64,000 bases of DNA from Acanthacorydalis orientalis (taxonomy: Eukaryota > Arthropoda > Insecta > Megaloptera > Corydalidae): contig CM068318.1 of the NCBI GenBank assembly GCA_034766995.1, positions 366,001 to 430,000 on the forward strand. Reading direction: 5' to 3'. Shown here in pieces: positions 52,172 through 64,000 of the stretch. The notes below the pieces were generated by a model. That model had not been told where the DNA came from, made no database searches, and worked only from the letters and a program-made list of their open reading frames with translations. The stretch's first letter is position 1. Each line of letters opens with the position of its first letter. The translations under genes were made by a program, and so were the position numbers.

Positions 52172-52930
52172 GAATATATATATGGATAGATAGGGAGAGA
52201 GATGGACAGATAGATAGATAAGCAGATAGACATGGATTAAACTATTATTATTTACCACTTTCCTAAATACGCTTTATTTTACTTCCACACTTAATAAAAT
52301 TGATAGTTAACTGTATAAATTAAATAATTTACAGTAAATTATAGTTATCGAAACCAAAATGTTCTAGATTTTTCAAACATTGCAAATGTTAATGTAATAA
52401 TTAACTATAATTTTTTTATTAATGATGTGAAATAATTTCGATATTACCAAACATATATATATATATATGTATATATATAAAACAATCGAAACAAATTTAC
52501 TGTTGAAATCAGGACTTGAGACGATAAAATGTTTTATAGAAGTGAAGAAATTGCCCTCGATTAACACCAAAGTGAGAGACCGTATCGAGAGATCATCGCG
52601 TAGCATTGTAATTTTCTTTCAACAATACGCAATTAAGGCTTCCGCGGCGGAATAAATGCGTCTCATTTAATATACAAATAGTGATTATCGTAGCAGATAT
52701 TCGAAAAGCGTCTTTATTACAATTTCGATGTGATTTTTCACGCTGGCGATTTCTTCTTTTCTGCAAGCAATCATCGGTACTATTCTCGCAATAATTTATA
52801 TAAAAGCAACACTCCTTTGTATAAAACTAATGATATATGATTAATTTTCGAATTGAATTTGTACCAATTAATATTATTATTATATTCTTTATCGAGATAT
52901 ACATACGTTGCTAATCACATTTCGCACTAC
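51216..52930. other. Intergenic DNA
   Basis: It contains a moderately GC-rich stretch (51220-51420), possibly retroelement 3' UTR, and (TA)n at about 51517-51549 and 52124-52168. A 62-codon ORF at 52467-52655 has no domain. Confidence 0.4.
52124..52232. repeat. (TA)n plus GATA-type repeats
   Basis: A 45-bp TA tract is followed by GATAGATAGGGAGAGAGATGG and several GATA units to about 52232. Confidence 0.85.
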
Positions 52931-52934
52931 TTTT

Positions 52935-53110
52935 ATGGGTTAGTAACACACTTTATATTTTTTTGTTTTTTCGACATTAACTATGAGTTCTCATTCCTGC
53001 AGAATTTTCCTAACGAGTTAAGAGCCTCCTGCGGTCCCACAGGGCTATCAGACAGTAACATTAGATCATCAGCATAGAGTAAACTATTTATGTGTTCTTC
53101 ACCTTATAAC
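52935..53110 (-). pseudogene. Reverse-transcriptase fragment (YADD box) of a non-LTR element
   Basis: On the minus strand the sequence reads INSLLYADDLMLLSDS, then GPQEALNSLGKFCRNEN and, after a one-base shift, IVN.EKTKKYKV. LLYADD is the catalytic palm motif of reverse transcriptases, and the following helix and VN.(K/E)KT block are usual for non-LTR elements. Only about 55 codons remain, with a stop and frameshift, and AT-rich DNA on both sides. It could belong to the same family as the two tails listed here, but nothing links them directly. Confidence 0.75.
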
Positions 53111-55439
53111 AGTTAATATATGTATAATTGCAGGTATTCGATGGAACACACGTCGGATGTTTTAATAAATAACTGATATTTTCCTGTACAGGAATTGTTT
53201 GATAAAGTCGTTGGAATTGTAAACGTTGTTTTTCGTCATTGTATCAACTGTTTTCTCGAAGCAAAAAGAATGGTTTGTAGTTCGAAGATAAAATAATTTT
53301 AATTATTGAAATTGTTTAATTCCGATGAGATTATTGATCATTTTTTATTTGAAAAAAATCATGTCGTTTATAGGACGAGCGAAAATATCATTCGTGAACG
53401 CAAATTTAGTCATAGTACCAGAATTACAGATTAAAAAAATATTATTAATAAACAATGCACGTTATTCCTAAATAATGTACATATTTAAATCAGTCTGTAA
53501 TAAGAGTCAGTTGAAATATCAGCGAACATCAAAGCAATGTTGGTTCATCGACACTACTCGGACTTCTACTGAAAGTTCAATCTTTCTCCTCGCTATCAGA
53601 AAATAATGCTACGATTCTAAGACTCTAATACATAATAATATAACGAAAACGTTTTGGATTTTTCGCGCTAGCGTACACGAAGGACCGCACGTCGCCGCGC
53701 ACCAACAATCTCCGCATGTTTGTGAACTTGATCTTGCAGTCGAACATCTTCGAACCGGTGCGTCAGCTTTCGCCGCAACTTTTTCCCCGCATCACTTATT
53801 TACAATATATTTTGTAAATTAATTCGCCATCGCAGAAACGTACGTATTTTGTATTTAACCGTTCCGTTCGTGCCGGCGACGATTTATTGAAAAAAGATGT
53901 TACTTTTTTTCCATAGAAAGTCGTTCTTATTCATTTCGTGAACGAATTTTTATATTTTTTTAGTTTCACTTATCATTTACATACATATATCAGTATTTAT
54001 GTTCCGTTTATTATTCTAACGACTGGAACCGGTGCGTTTGAATATTTTATTAATGCATTAGAATGCGCATATTTTATCTCACGCATTTTACATATAATGG
54101 ACGGGTCGGTTTTGATGAATTCACATCACAGTTGTATATAATTAAAAGTACATATTTCAAATTAATGACCTCTATATACTGCCGAGTTGAACGAGTAAAA
54201 TACAAATCTGTTCCAGTTATCGAGTTGTTCAAACTAGCAGAAATATTATTTTTTTTTCAAATTTAATCACAAACTTAACCGTGAGACAACAGTTCTTGTA
54301 CTGTGGCAAAATCTATTTTTTTTACAAACGAATACTTCTTCACTATAAAAATCACCAATAACATTTTAACCAAAAATGTTCAATCAACGATTGTTCGTTA
54401 ATTTCGATTGTTGGTTGTGTGTATATTTCAATGACGATTTCCATTTATATCAATTAAAAATATCCCTTTAATAAAATCGCATCGCGATTGCACAAATCAG
54501 AGTGTTAAACTGCAGAAAAATTGTGCCTCGATTCGATTTAAAAAGCTGTAACTCATTTTGAATCTAAATTTGCAAAATTCTCTTCATCTCAATCCATGTT
54601 TCTAGTGCATGTAAGCAACAACAAAACTCGACCAACAGTCATTTACTGAACGTTTTTAATCTGAAAACTGTGTGTGAAATGAAAAAAGAATTCATTTACG
54701 AAAGATCAAACTTTATTTGCAGAAATACCACACTTTCAAATCGCACACTTGTTTCTATTTGATCTAAATATGGCTGAGATCGTGTTCCTTGTTAGAATTT
54801 TCGGATTATTTTTTTAAAAAAGCCGTCAACTTTATGAAATACATCTCTAGTATTTCTTTTGTTAAAAAATCAAAATATCTACAAGACGTTTTCTGTCAAA
54901 GAATCAATCGTTATTTAATTATCCTTTCATATTATAATCCTATTTATTGTATGATCGACATGTATGAATCGACAAAGTATTAAAATATTTTGATTATCGA
55001 AATGGTCGATTAAAATAAAAGTTCCAGTAAAAGTGATATCGGGCACAAGTATTTTTATAGAATCGAAATCAATGCATATTTACAGTTAAAAGGTCATAGG
55101 GTACTGAACGCGATCGATTTATATCTTGAAACGAATCTCGGATGACGTCCGGATAAGTCGATTACAATGCAAGCGGAGTATTCGAATGATCGAGGAATCG
55201 CGTTGAATACTAAACGTGTCTGAATGAAAGTTTCATACACTTCTGGTGCAATTCTTATTTCAATATTGGGACGGTTTAATTATTTTAACAGAGAAACAGA
55301 TAATTAAAAAACAGGTGCTTATTTTCCAGTATGGGGATCCGGAAATTCGACTATAATTGAAGAACGGTAAGTTTTATAAGTGTGCAAGTATTAAATTAAA
55401 ATCTGTATTTATGCTTCTATAATAATTCCGACTAGAAAT
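53111..55439. other. Intergenic DNA with a small GC-rich patch
   Basis: A CpG-rich stretch lies at about 53640-53900 (for example CGCACGTCGCCGCGCACC). It has no ORF I can identify. The rest is AT-rich with one hairpin-repeat copy at 54350-54520. Confidence 0.4.
54350..54520 (+). repeat. Hairpin-repeat family, copy
   Basis: CCAAAAATGTTCAATCAACG, ATTGTTCGTTAATTTCGATT and TTTCAATGACGATTTCCATT match core and right block. CTGCAGAAAAATTG at about 54510 may be its end. The inner stem is CAATC/GATTG. Confidence 0.55.
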
Positions 55440-55985
55440 GATGCGAGTGAACACAATAACTGGTTTGCTGATGAAGTCATCAATCTTTCTGTGTACCGTT
55501 TTAAATATATTTTGCACCGTTCGAGTGTTTGAAGCGTTTGCGATCGACTTTCAGCCTGCAATGTCGTCTCAGTCTAGTCCGACAAATTTTATATGAATCT
55601 CGCTGTACGGCGATAGTCCACGTACGCCGTTCGTATATTTTATGATAGTTCGTGCAGATATTCAAATCGACGCCGCTTTTTCTTTCGAATGCAATCGAAC
55701 ATAGTCTAGGAAATAATTCACGACGGGTCCGATTCGAATCGGGAAAACTGGCTGACGAGCGACGACAGATGCTCGACGGACGGACGGTCGTCACGTCCAC
55801 TATTCTCTTATCTTCAATTTCACTTTCCTGATGGCCGTTCCGTGAACTATGGAGCGGTGGTACACCTATGCGACGGTGTGTTTGTGGTCACTGTTGTATG
55901 GCCGATCTGGACAAAACCGAGTGGACCTGTCCCGTCCGACCACTTTCACTTGGCCATGACTTCCACTCGGTTCATTACAACGATG
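55440..55985. promoter_or_regulatory. GC-rich island with an 11-bp inverted repeat
   Basis: This is the strongest non-genic GC/CpG island in the window. Near its right end AACCGAGTGGA (55915-55925) and TCCACTCGGTT (55962-55972) are perfect inverted repeats 36 bp apart. A 99-codon minus ORF (55501-55800) has no domain or signal peptide. It could be the promoter or 5' exon of a neighbouring gene. The assignment is inferred from composition only. Confidence 0.3.
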
Positions 55986-56599
55986 TAATTATACATGTAT
56001 GAATATTGGTTTGAAATTAGTACCGTTTCGATTTTTGTTCCATAGAACGTATTTTAATATGTATTTATTGAAATAAAAGAATGTGTTTTATAAGAATTTA
56101 ATGTTTTCGAAAAGAAAGTTAATTATAACTGACTATCGTTTAGAATAAGATATGTGGCTCGTTCGATAAGGGAAACTTTATAAAATATATATGTAACCCT
56201 TTTCCTTCAATTTATTTAGCTTTAATATTTATCAATTGATTTCTTAAATAAATAATTAAACAGTGCCCGATCTTATGCACAAAACAAACGGAACTGAATG
56301 GGGAATCTATCCCATTTTTTTGAATTAAAGATTTGCTTATTTTCATACTGATTTTTTTTAACTAAACCGCAATAATAACATTTTAATTTTCTCAAATTAT
56401 TTCAAGTATTTAAATCCCTATCACAATCGTTGTAATATTTATGGATGGTTTTTAGTGCAATAACAATCAGTGAATACAAATTATTGACAGTATTTTCACT
56501 ATAGACGATTTGATTTTAGTCTTAGAAAACAACTTCTCATTTAAGTTTGAAAATCACTGAAGATGAAATAAAACGCTCAATTAAATATACCTGTCTAGT

Positions 56600-56745
56600 A
56601 CACAGCATTTTTTTGTACCTCGGTGTTTGAAGATGATGGCATTGCCATCTAAATACATACAAGCAACAATCAATAATAAATTATTGAACATTTTTGACAT
56701 GAAATTTTTTTGTAGTTTACGGAGTGAAAAGAGAAAAAATCAATT
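56600..56745 (-). repeat. Hairpin-repeat family, copy (minus)
   Basis: On the minus strand: TTCACTCCGTAAACTACAAA, GTCAAAAATGTTCAATAATT, ATTATTGATTGTTGC, TAGATGGCAATGCCATCATC. It is close to the consensus I would draw for the family. Confidence 0.65.
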
Positions 56746-57631
56746 CGTATGTGAAAAAACATATCTATTCATTTTATAACGTGATGATACTGTATTATAT
56801 ATATATATATATATATATTTGTAATTTCCTATTATTTTTTTTACACAGCCGTATTTTTGAAAAATTAAAGTTTAAGAAAATATAATCAACTGAATACTTA
56901 TTTGTCCTATATATAGTTATGTGAAAATCGTGTAACCAAAGTATGAGTTTCACTTCTTCTATAACTGGTTTAGACTTTCTTCATTTTCAGATACTTAGAT
57001 TTTGAACTGAAAATCAACCTAGAGTCCAAGATCTAGTTGAAAATTTTAAAAATAGAATTCATTCTTAAAAGAAGTCAACTCAAAAATGGTCTCCGGGATT
57101 CACGCAGAATAACCACGAGCAATACTCTTTTAATTAAAAAATGTATTCAATATAACAAGATTCAATCAAACATTATAAAAACTTAAAACAGTTAAAATCA
57201 TGTTAATTTCTAGAGTGGATCGAAAAAAAAATATTTGCTCTGTCTGAAATTGAATCGAAACAAAGAATATATAAAATCTCTTCACGGTTGACTTTAGTAT
57301 TTGAGAATTTTTGAATACCAGAAGATTTAAAATGGATAAACAATCGTTTAAATTTTAATAAGTGAAACAGAAACATGTAAAATTTTAAAAATAATACAAT
57401 TCTCAAAAGAATCATGGCAAGAAATTTGTATTATGATTTTTAATAAAGAATATTATTTGAAAAACGAATTTATTTTAGATGAAACCCTTTAAAATATTTT
57501 TTATTGATAATAACTTGTTTAAGAAAGAATTATACATACAATAACATTAAAGGAAAGTACAATCGATTCGTTTAAATTTATAGTTTCAGTAGACTATTAT
57601 TTTTTCATTTAACTGTTAATGAAATATTGTC

Positions 57632-57635
<4 letters not shown>

Positions 57636-57687
<52 letters not shown>
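57636..57687. repeat. (TA)n microsatellite, 52 bp
   Basis: A pure alternating AT tract in intergenic DNA. Confidence 0.9.
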
Positions 57688-57689
<2 letters not shown>

Positions 57690-58472
57690 ATTACTAGGTA
57701 TTTAGTTTCTTGCAAAATTTATTACTTTGGAAATGACTGCACGATCGATTTCAGTTTCCTGTAAAAATATATCCGGCGACATTTGTGCAGGTCACATTTG
57801 ACTTTCTAAGATCAGTTGTTTCTACTCAAAACGAAAACCATTAATAAAAAAAAGCGTGCTCGTTGTATTAGTGAACAATAATGATAAATATTTTTTCCAT
57901 TAATTAATGTATATCGGTTCTTGACAGTAAGACTCAATCAGATGTTATTCTACAATATTACTTTCTGCTGATAATCATTAATTCAAATGGAAAATTTAGA
58001 GAAAGCAGACAAACATTTAATGGAATGTCTTTATTTAAATTATTTTAACTAGCCGAAAATTAATAATTTGAATATTGGAACAATTTAATTCTACCTTTAC
58101 GTTCTGTTCAAGATTAAATAAACGATTCATAATAATATTTATCTGATTAACTTTCTGTGTGGATTGTGGTTTTTATACATTTTTTTAATTCTTGGAATGG
58201 TTCTCGAATTAAAGAAAAGAACTCGACACAAATCACATAAATAGTGCAACACTTGTTTATTATTTCTGAATTTCTTAATTAGTAAATTGTTGAGTTAAAG
58301 TTTGACTGGATTTTTAATCTATAATTTTGTTTAATTGCAATGTAGAAATATTAAAATAAACTATAACGCAAGTAAACCGATGGATGAAGATAAATATGTA
58401 GAAGGCCGTCAATAGGATTGAAAAAAGGCGAGATAAATTTAAAAAGAACAATGTATGCTATTCAATTATAAA

Positions 58473-58512
58473 AATCTATCTATCTACCTACCTATTTATT
58501 TATCCATCTTTT
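58473..58512. repeat. (ATCT)n/(ACCT)n tetranucleotide repeat
   Basis: ATCTATCTATCTACCTACCT and then ATTTATTTATCC form a short, decayed tetranucleotide array. A pure (AAAT)5 tract lies at 26466-26486. Confidence 0.8.
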
Positions 58513-59582
58513 TAAAATAGAATAAACATCAATTATTCTTAATCAGTGTATTTACAGAAATTAACTACTATTTTAGAACCACAATTGTGCTTCTTACATT
58601 ATGTTTCAAGTGGAGAACTCTTTAAAAATTAATAAGTAAATATATGTTTGACAATGTGTACATTTATTTGTTTGCGATTGTAAGAAACTTAAACGTTTAT
58701 TTACTCAATTATTAGTTGAGTAAATATATAATTTTTGTTTTAAAGAATTGTGTACACAAATTCAAGTTTATCTCAACTATGAAATACGTTCGAAGAGTCT
58801 AATAAACTGGACGTGCACCACGACGAATAATCGAACGTTTTCTTCTTATTTTTTTTTTAAAAAAAAACAAAAAACTCTATATAACGGAAATAAAGACACA
58901 TAAACGGCACACATAACGTTTCGATTTAACGTACATGATTTCAGTTTTCTGGAATGCATGAATGAAAGTTGAAAAATGACCGTGCACGCCGTTTAATGAC
59001 AACATAGCACAATGATGCATCTGCATAAAATGATGCGTTTTCTCTATACGGGTTTTGTGAAATAAACAATATTTCGTTTTAGTTAGAAAACAAGTACAAG
59101 GAAGGTGATACACAGAATACTTTCTATGCATGCATGATGTTCATGTAAAAAGGTGTACGGATTTTTTCGGTATTTAACTTTGTTTAGAAATTTTATAGAG
59201 AATAATTAGAAAACAATTTATAACCTGTTTCCGAAACAACAATGTATATCGTGGAATAGATTTTGTATCTTCCTCGTAATTAAGAAAAAATCAAGATGCA
59301 AATGAAGATGATCACATCTCATATTTGAGTAACCAGCAAAACTATTTTACCGGTCCAGTATGAAATATCGCAAACTAATTAGAAACACTACAAATTATCA
59401 ATCATCTCAGTTTATATATTTTTTAATATAAATAACTGAAAAGTATCTATCAATACTGTTTAAAACTAAATTGTTTCTATTAATATAAGAAACATGTATA
59501 TTTAAAAAAAATATCCCTTCAAATAACACAATTATATTCACTTTTACAATTGAATTATTTTTTCAGTCGACAGATTACAAAG

Positions 59583-59630
59583 AAATGTTTTGATCAAAAA
59601 CGTTCAACAAATGGTTACGAAACTAGTGGT
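59583..59630 (+). repeat. Hairpin-repeat family, short core fragment
   Basis: TTGATCAAAAACGTTCAACA and AATGGTTACG match the left arm of the core. The right block is not seen. Confidence 0.3.
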
Positions 59631-60746
59631 GGGGAATAGGCATTTAGCCGATAGAAAAGTACAAAGACCGAGAAAAATAAAAACCTTTAATCCTTTCAAC
59701 TATACATGCCATATATTACACATTTTTAATAGATAAGTTTGTAATCATTTTCATTATTTATTTATTTCTTTTCGTCGACCCATATAACATGTGTGAATAT
59801 CATTAAATGTCTGTACAAAATAAATTAACTACTTGGCAAAACACTCCGTAGGCAATATTTAAAAGGGCGGTTCGTTTATGTAAATATCTGTTTAAACAAC
59901 AATAGTGTATGTCATTCTTTTATACGGCGTGCGAATTTCCAAATAAATATAATGCATTGTTGTTTAAAACGTTTTTAATAATCGACAAAATCATTTCCCA
60001 ACATAAAATTACACGATTCATGACAAACGGTTTCGTTCTGTTATTAATGTAAACGAGTAACAGTCCTGTTGCAAGTTAATATATTTTCCAATTGGATTTC
60101 ACATGTCGAAAAAATGTAATGGAGTTCGATTAATGTACTATTAGATGTACGAATAATCAACGTAGATATCTGACTCTGCCAATGCACTGTCTTTTATTGA
60201 GTGAATGGTAATTTTTTCGATAACTTGAAATGCGTTTAGTAACTGGGTAAGATTTTATATGAGATATAAAAAAGTTAATAATAATATCAAACAAGAATAT
60301 GGCCTTAGAGGACAGATGGATATTTTTACATGATTCGGAAATTTAATAAAATATGCAAATAAAAGGGAACCTTCGTGATATTTTGTACAGTTTTGATTCT
60401 AAATATAATACAGAAATATATAAATATGTCTATTACAAAATGTATGTTTAGTGAACGAGATTCAACTTAATTTCAGTTAAATTTTAAATGTCAATGATTT
60501 AATAACATATATTTATCAGTACATATATATATATATATATGTGTGTGTGTGTATGCATAAGTGTGTGTGTATAAACCAAATCATATCACACAAAATATCA
60601 ATTATGTCGGCCTGACATTTATCAATCAAAATATTAGAATATTGACCAATAGCTTATTTACATAAAAATACAATTTGTGTATATATTTGGATATTTGTCA
60701 ATCAAATTATAGGTTTATTAAAAAAATATTAATTTACTTTAACACA

Positions 60747-60789
<43 letters not shown>

Positions 60790-60974
60790 ATGGTGTGAAA
60801 GTACAATTTAGTGACATCAGAATTACGTACACATTAATAGTTACCTCATATTCAAAATTATCATATTTAATCTCGTATGTGAAAATTATTAAGAGCAGAT
60901 TTAAAATGCATAATTTTTTTCAGTGGACATTGTATATCTTTTTCTTTCCATTTCTCTTTTGCTTTCTCTTATTT

Positions 60975-61018
<44 letters not shown>

Positions 61019-61968
61019 TATATATACATATAAATACATATAATTATGAATGTATGTACACAAAAAGTAAAGCGACTCTAAATTGCCTGAAACTTTGAAA
61101 GTAATTTTATATTCAAAATAATAATTTTATTAATAACGATTTCGTTTTGAAGTGAATTCTTATGTTCAATAATTTCGAAAGGTTTTTTTTTAAAAAAAAT
61201 AATATTAATTAAAATAAACATTCAAAAATAACATTACAACACTTTTTAATTACAAATATCATACTAGACAGTATTATTGGTGAAAAATGTTAGAAATTAA
61301 CAAAATATCATACAGAAATGTTGTATTAGTCTTCTTTCTTTCGAGCCAGTTAAGGGCATGTACACAGTAGAGAACAGAAACTTAGTTGATCTAAAGGGAC
61401 TAAGACTAACAAGGAAATGTATCAACTGAGTCGTAGTTTGTATGAAAACTAAATTATAAATGATATAATACAAGAAAGTCAGACCGAAAAATTTAAAAAT
61501 CCAAGGAGATGCAACTATATTGAATCAGAATAGTTTTAAGATTATTTTTTAATATACCTAGTAAACAAAATTATTTTTGATTTAGTCTGATATATATATA
61601 TATATATTAGAGATATTGTAACACGTATGAATTCATTTACAGACAAAGGACAGATGACCAATCAACGACGCTTATTAATTATTAAAATTTATTCTAAAAT
61701 GATTGTCAATTAATCAGTAACATTAACTTGCTTGAAGATAATTGTAAAAAAGTGCATTGGTGTAAGTAAGAATTTTTATTGAAAGTTTACATGTGCATAA
61801 AATTAATTAAGTGAAATTTGAAAACATGAAAAAAACTTGTATCATTCAACACGAATACCACATTGAATAAAACGATTACTATTTATTATTTTAATTAATA
61901 TAATATTTTTATAAGCATATCACTAAGCTTACAGAAAGACTATTTCACTGTTTACAAAAAATCGAACT

Positions 61969-61973
<5 letters not shown>

Positions 61974-62037
<64 letters not shown>
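61974..62037. repeat. (TA)n microsatellite, 64 bp
   Basis: An uninterrupted alternating AT tract, about 80 bp before a hairpin-repeat copy. Confidence 0.95.
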
Positions 62038-62040
<3 letters not shown>

Positions 62041-62114
62041 ACGAACTACTTAAATTAAAATAAAACAGCCATCTTCTCACTTTTGATACTGTGATTAAAT
62101 TTACAATAAAAAGT

Positions 62115-62205
62115 GAAATTTATATTCACTCCATAAACCACAATATATGTTTTCAGGTCAAAAATTATCAATGAATAATTTTCAATTCTTGTTTATACTA
62201 ATTTA
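62115..62205 (+). repeat. Hairpin-repeat family, copy
   Basis: ATTCACTCCATAAACCACAA, then GGTCAAAAATTATCAATGAA and TAATTTTCAATTCTTG. It carries the TTCACTCCATAAACCAC block found in the two minus-strand copies. Confidence 0.5.
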
Positions 62206-63299
62206 AATATAGATTCGAATAGAGAGCGAAGATATAGAAAAATCTGTTCTATATTTTGTCGATAGAAGGTTTACTTTTGTACTCTGACCTTTTGAGAAAC
62301 CATCAAAATGTGTGTAACAAACAATAAAGATCATTTTTTCGACATTTGTGGAAAGAGGAAAAAATTATTTACGAATATCTATTAGCTGGTTGACATATCA
62401 ATTTATTTACGTTATTATCGCAGAAGAGGATACATGTTTCAGAATCATTTTTAAAAAATTTATCATCATATATCCACAAGATCTGAAAAATCAATCAACG
62501 GTATTAAAAAAGATATAAAATTTACAAATTATTTACTAAATATTAAACATTACTGAAAAACACTTGAAGTTACTAACTTGTTAACTACGTTAATACGTAT
62601 ATGGATTCATTATTTTCAGAAAATCCATGCGTTTTGGTTTTAATATTTATTCGTAATATTTGTTATTAAATTTCTTTTTTGTAATCATATTTGCATTTGA
62701 AATGTGAATGAAACAGTATTCATATATGAAACATTGACAAGATCTTGTTTTTATTATTCAATATGTATTGAAGTGCCTACATGAAGATTACATATATATA
62801 TATTATTCAATGAGCAAAAAACAGAGGTCGAATCTCTTTTTGTTTCTAATTGCTCAATGTCAGCCTTCGTGAAAATTGACTGAAGACAGTTTTGCATTCA
62901 TGCCTAGAGCCAACGTCAATGAAATATGAAATTGTCGGCGACAGATACGAACGCTGTTCACATATGACATACAATATGTTGTTCTACTTTAGCCGTGACC
63001 GAATTGAGAATTGTTTATAGCGTCGTTTGGTTTTTGTATCATTTTCTTAAATTACATAACGTTCTATGTTTACGATTAGACATATTCGTAAAATATATGT
63101 ACGTTTGCGGTGGCTCTGGCATCGGTTCAGTTTACTTTTTCAGATCGGAGATTACGTTTTAACATTGTTCTGTCAAACCGAGAGGTTTATGATTTCTGTG
63201 ATTTCTGTACGAAGTTATAACTCTGAATTGTTCTATCATTTTCAGAGATCCTAACAAATCATATGCTAATTTGAATAAATGAGTTTTTCACTTGTACAA

Positions 63300-63435
63300 C
63301 ACACGAACCATAAAAAAAATCCGATCAAAAATGTTCGTTAATTAGCTATCGACCATGACCGATTGTTATTTATCAACATTAAGATGACGATGCTATAATC
63401 ATCAAAGTACTAAAGTACAGAAAAATCTTCATACA
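63300..63435 (+). repeat. Hairpin-repeat family, copy
   Basis: CCGATCAAAAATGTTCGTTA, GACCATGACCGATTGTTATT, AAGATGACGATGCTATAATC and AAAGTACAGAAAAATCT match the whole core and right half. A second CAGAAAAATCTAAA motif lies at about 63485. Confidence 0.6.
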
Positions 63436-63924
63436 AAATAACAATTTTATCTATTAACAACTAATAATCATTCCAGTTAAAGTGCAGAAAAATCTAAATT
63501 AATATCATTTTTTTTTGTTCGAAATTTATTAAACGATAATTGAATATTTTTAAAACGAATATCATTTTAAAATGAATTTTCTGAATGATGAATTTATAAC
63601 AAATTTTTTTAAGAAAATGACAGATTAAATGGAATCCTGTTTGAGCTTTAAAATCATTTCATTTCATAAAAAAAAATAGTTTAAGGAACAAGAAAAAAAA
63701 TTATTGAGCATATCATTATCAAATAAAAAGTAAGAATAATATATTTACCAGATAAACGTAAGATAAAAAAATGTGCTATTTTAAAAATAAATAAATGGTT
63801 CCATTAAAAAAATCTATAGTGAGGTTGGAAACTATTATACAAATAAGTGAAATGGTTCGAGTGAAAATTAAAAAATAAAAAATAGAAGTCAACTTCAATG
63901 CCAGTTACACAAACATAATCTTTT

Positions 63925-64000
63925 TTTATTCCACATATCACAAAAAAATGTTTAATCGAAAATGTCCAATAAATCATTATTGGTCATTTTTGATTATTGC
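63925..64000 (+). repeat. Hairpin-repeat family, copy cut by window end
   Basis: Arms AATCGAAAATGTCCAATAA (63954-63972) and TTATTGGTCATTTTTGATT (63977-63995) flank ATCA. 17 of 19 positions are complementary, plus one G-T wobble. The right block would lie outside the window. Confidence 0.6.

Larger units (their letters stand above)
55986..64000. other. Intergenic repeat-rich DNA to the window end
   Basis: AT-rich. It holds (TA)n at 57636-57687, 60753-60786, 60980-61014 and 61974-62037, a (TA)n(TG)n tract near 60525-60575, and five hairpin-repeat copies. A less AT-rich stretch at 62820-63200 has no supported ORF. Confidence 0.45.

Noticed and set aside
52467..52655. 62-codon + ORF (SGLETIKCFIEVKKLP...)
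   Set aside because: Reads plausibly as protein but is short, begins in a TA tract and shows no family or exon signals.
55720..55760. GGGTCCGATTCGAATCGGG as a possible tRNA T-arm
   Set aside because: No acceptor stem, anticodon arm or D-arm can be built around it. No other tRNA-like B box was convincing.
55501..55800. 99-codon minus ORF in the 55-kb island
   Set aside because: Arg/Ser-rich without a domain. GC-rich DNA often stays open by chance.
1..64000. CRISPR arrays, bacterial operons, phage or viral genes
   Set aside because: No spaced palindromic direct repeats, ribosome-binding sites or such genes. The sequence is clearly eukaryotic.

Overview
The window is AT-rich, gene-poor animal DNA. 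The introns, poly(A) signals, TATA/Inr core promoter, mariner, hAT and non-LTR retroelement relics and very many (TA)n microsatellites mark it as a metazoan nuclear genome. Two short-first-exon genes for secreted, Q/P/A/Y-rich, cuticle-like proteins point to an insect. A more exact placement (a hemimetabolous order, perhaps Hemiptera) is only a guess. Nothing looks bacterial, viral or organellar.

Two protein genes can be supported, both on the + strand. Gene 1 (CDS 14841-14852 joined to 15620-16591) encodes a 327-aa protein. Its signal peptide is split by a 767-bp phase-0 intron after the fourth codon. Gene 2 (CDS 40307-40309 joined to 46920-48254) encodes a 445-aa protein. Its first coding exon holds only the start codon, and a 6.6-kb phase-0 intron separates it from the rest. 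Gene 2 has a readable core promoter: a TATA-like box and a TCAGT initiator 28 bp apart. The shared architecture suggests related structural proteins of the cuticle or another extracellular matrix. Neither product is a family I can name with certainty.

The rest is intergenic or intronic. It holds (a) about 14 or more copies of one dispersed repeat with a hairpin core, the most interesting signal here; (b) three copies of an internally deleted mariner derivative (10649-11081, 30955-31245, 34775-35221); (c) a degenerate 80-81-bp tandem array (25440-26110) split by a 291-bp hAT element; (d) two 3' tails and one YADD reverse-transcriptase fragment of non-LTR retroelements; (e) a short SINE-like sequence; (f) a 170-bp local duplication; and (g) dozens of (TA)n, (CT)n(TA)n and (CA)n(TA)n microsatellites. 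A few GC-richer islands (2320-2700, 24400-24960, 35600-35830, 53640-53900, 55440-55980) have no gene I can recognise and may be promoters, enhancers or old insertions.

Region by region: 1-14680, repeats and one island; 14656-16718, gene 1; 16720-39880, repeat-rich intergenic DNA with most mobile elements; 39890-48657, gene 2; 48660-64000, intergenic DNA with retroelement remnants, an island and several hairpin-repeat copies.
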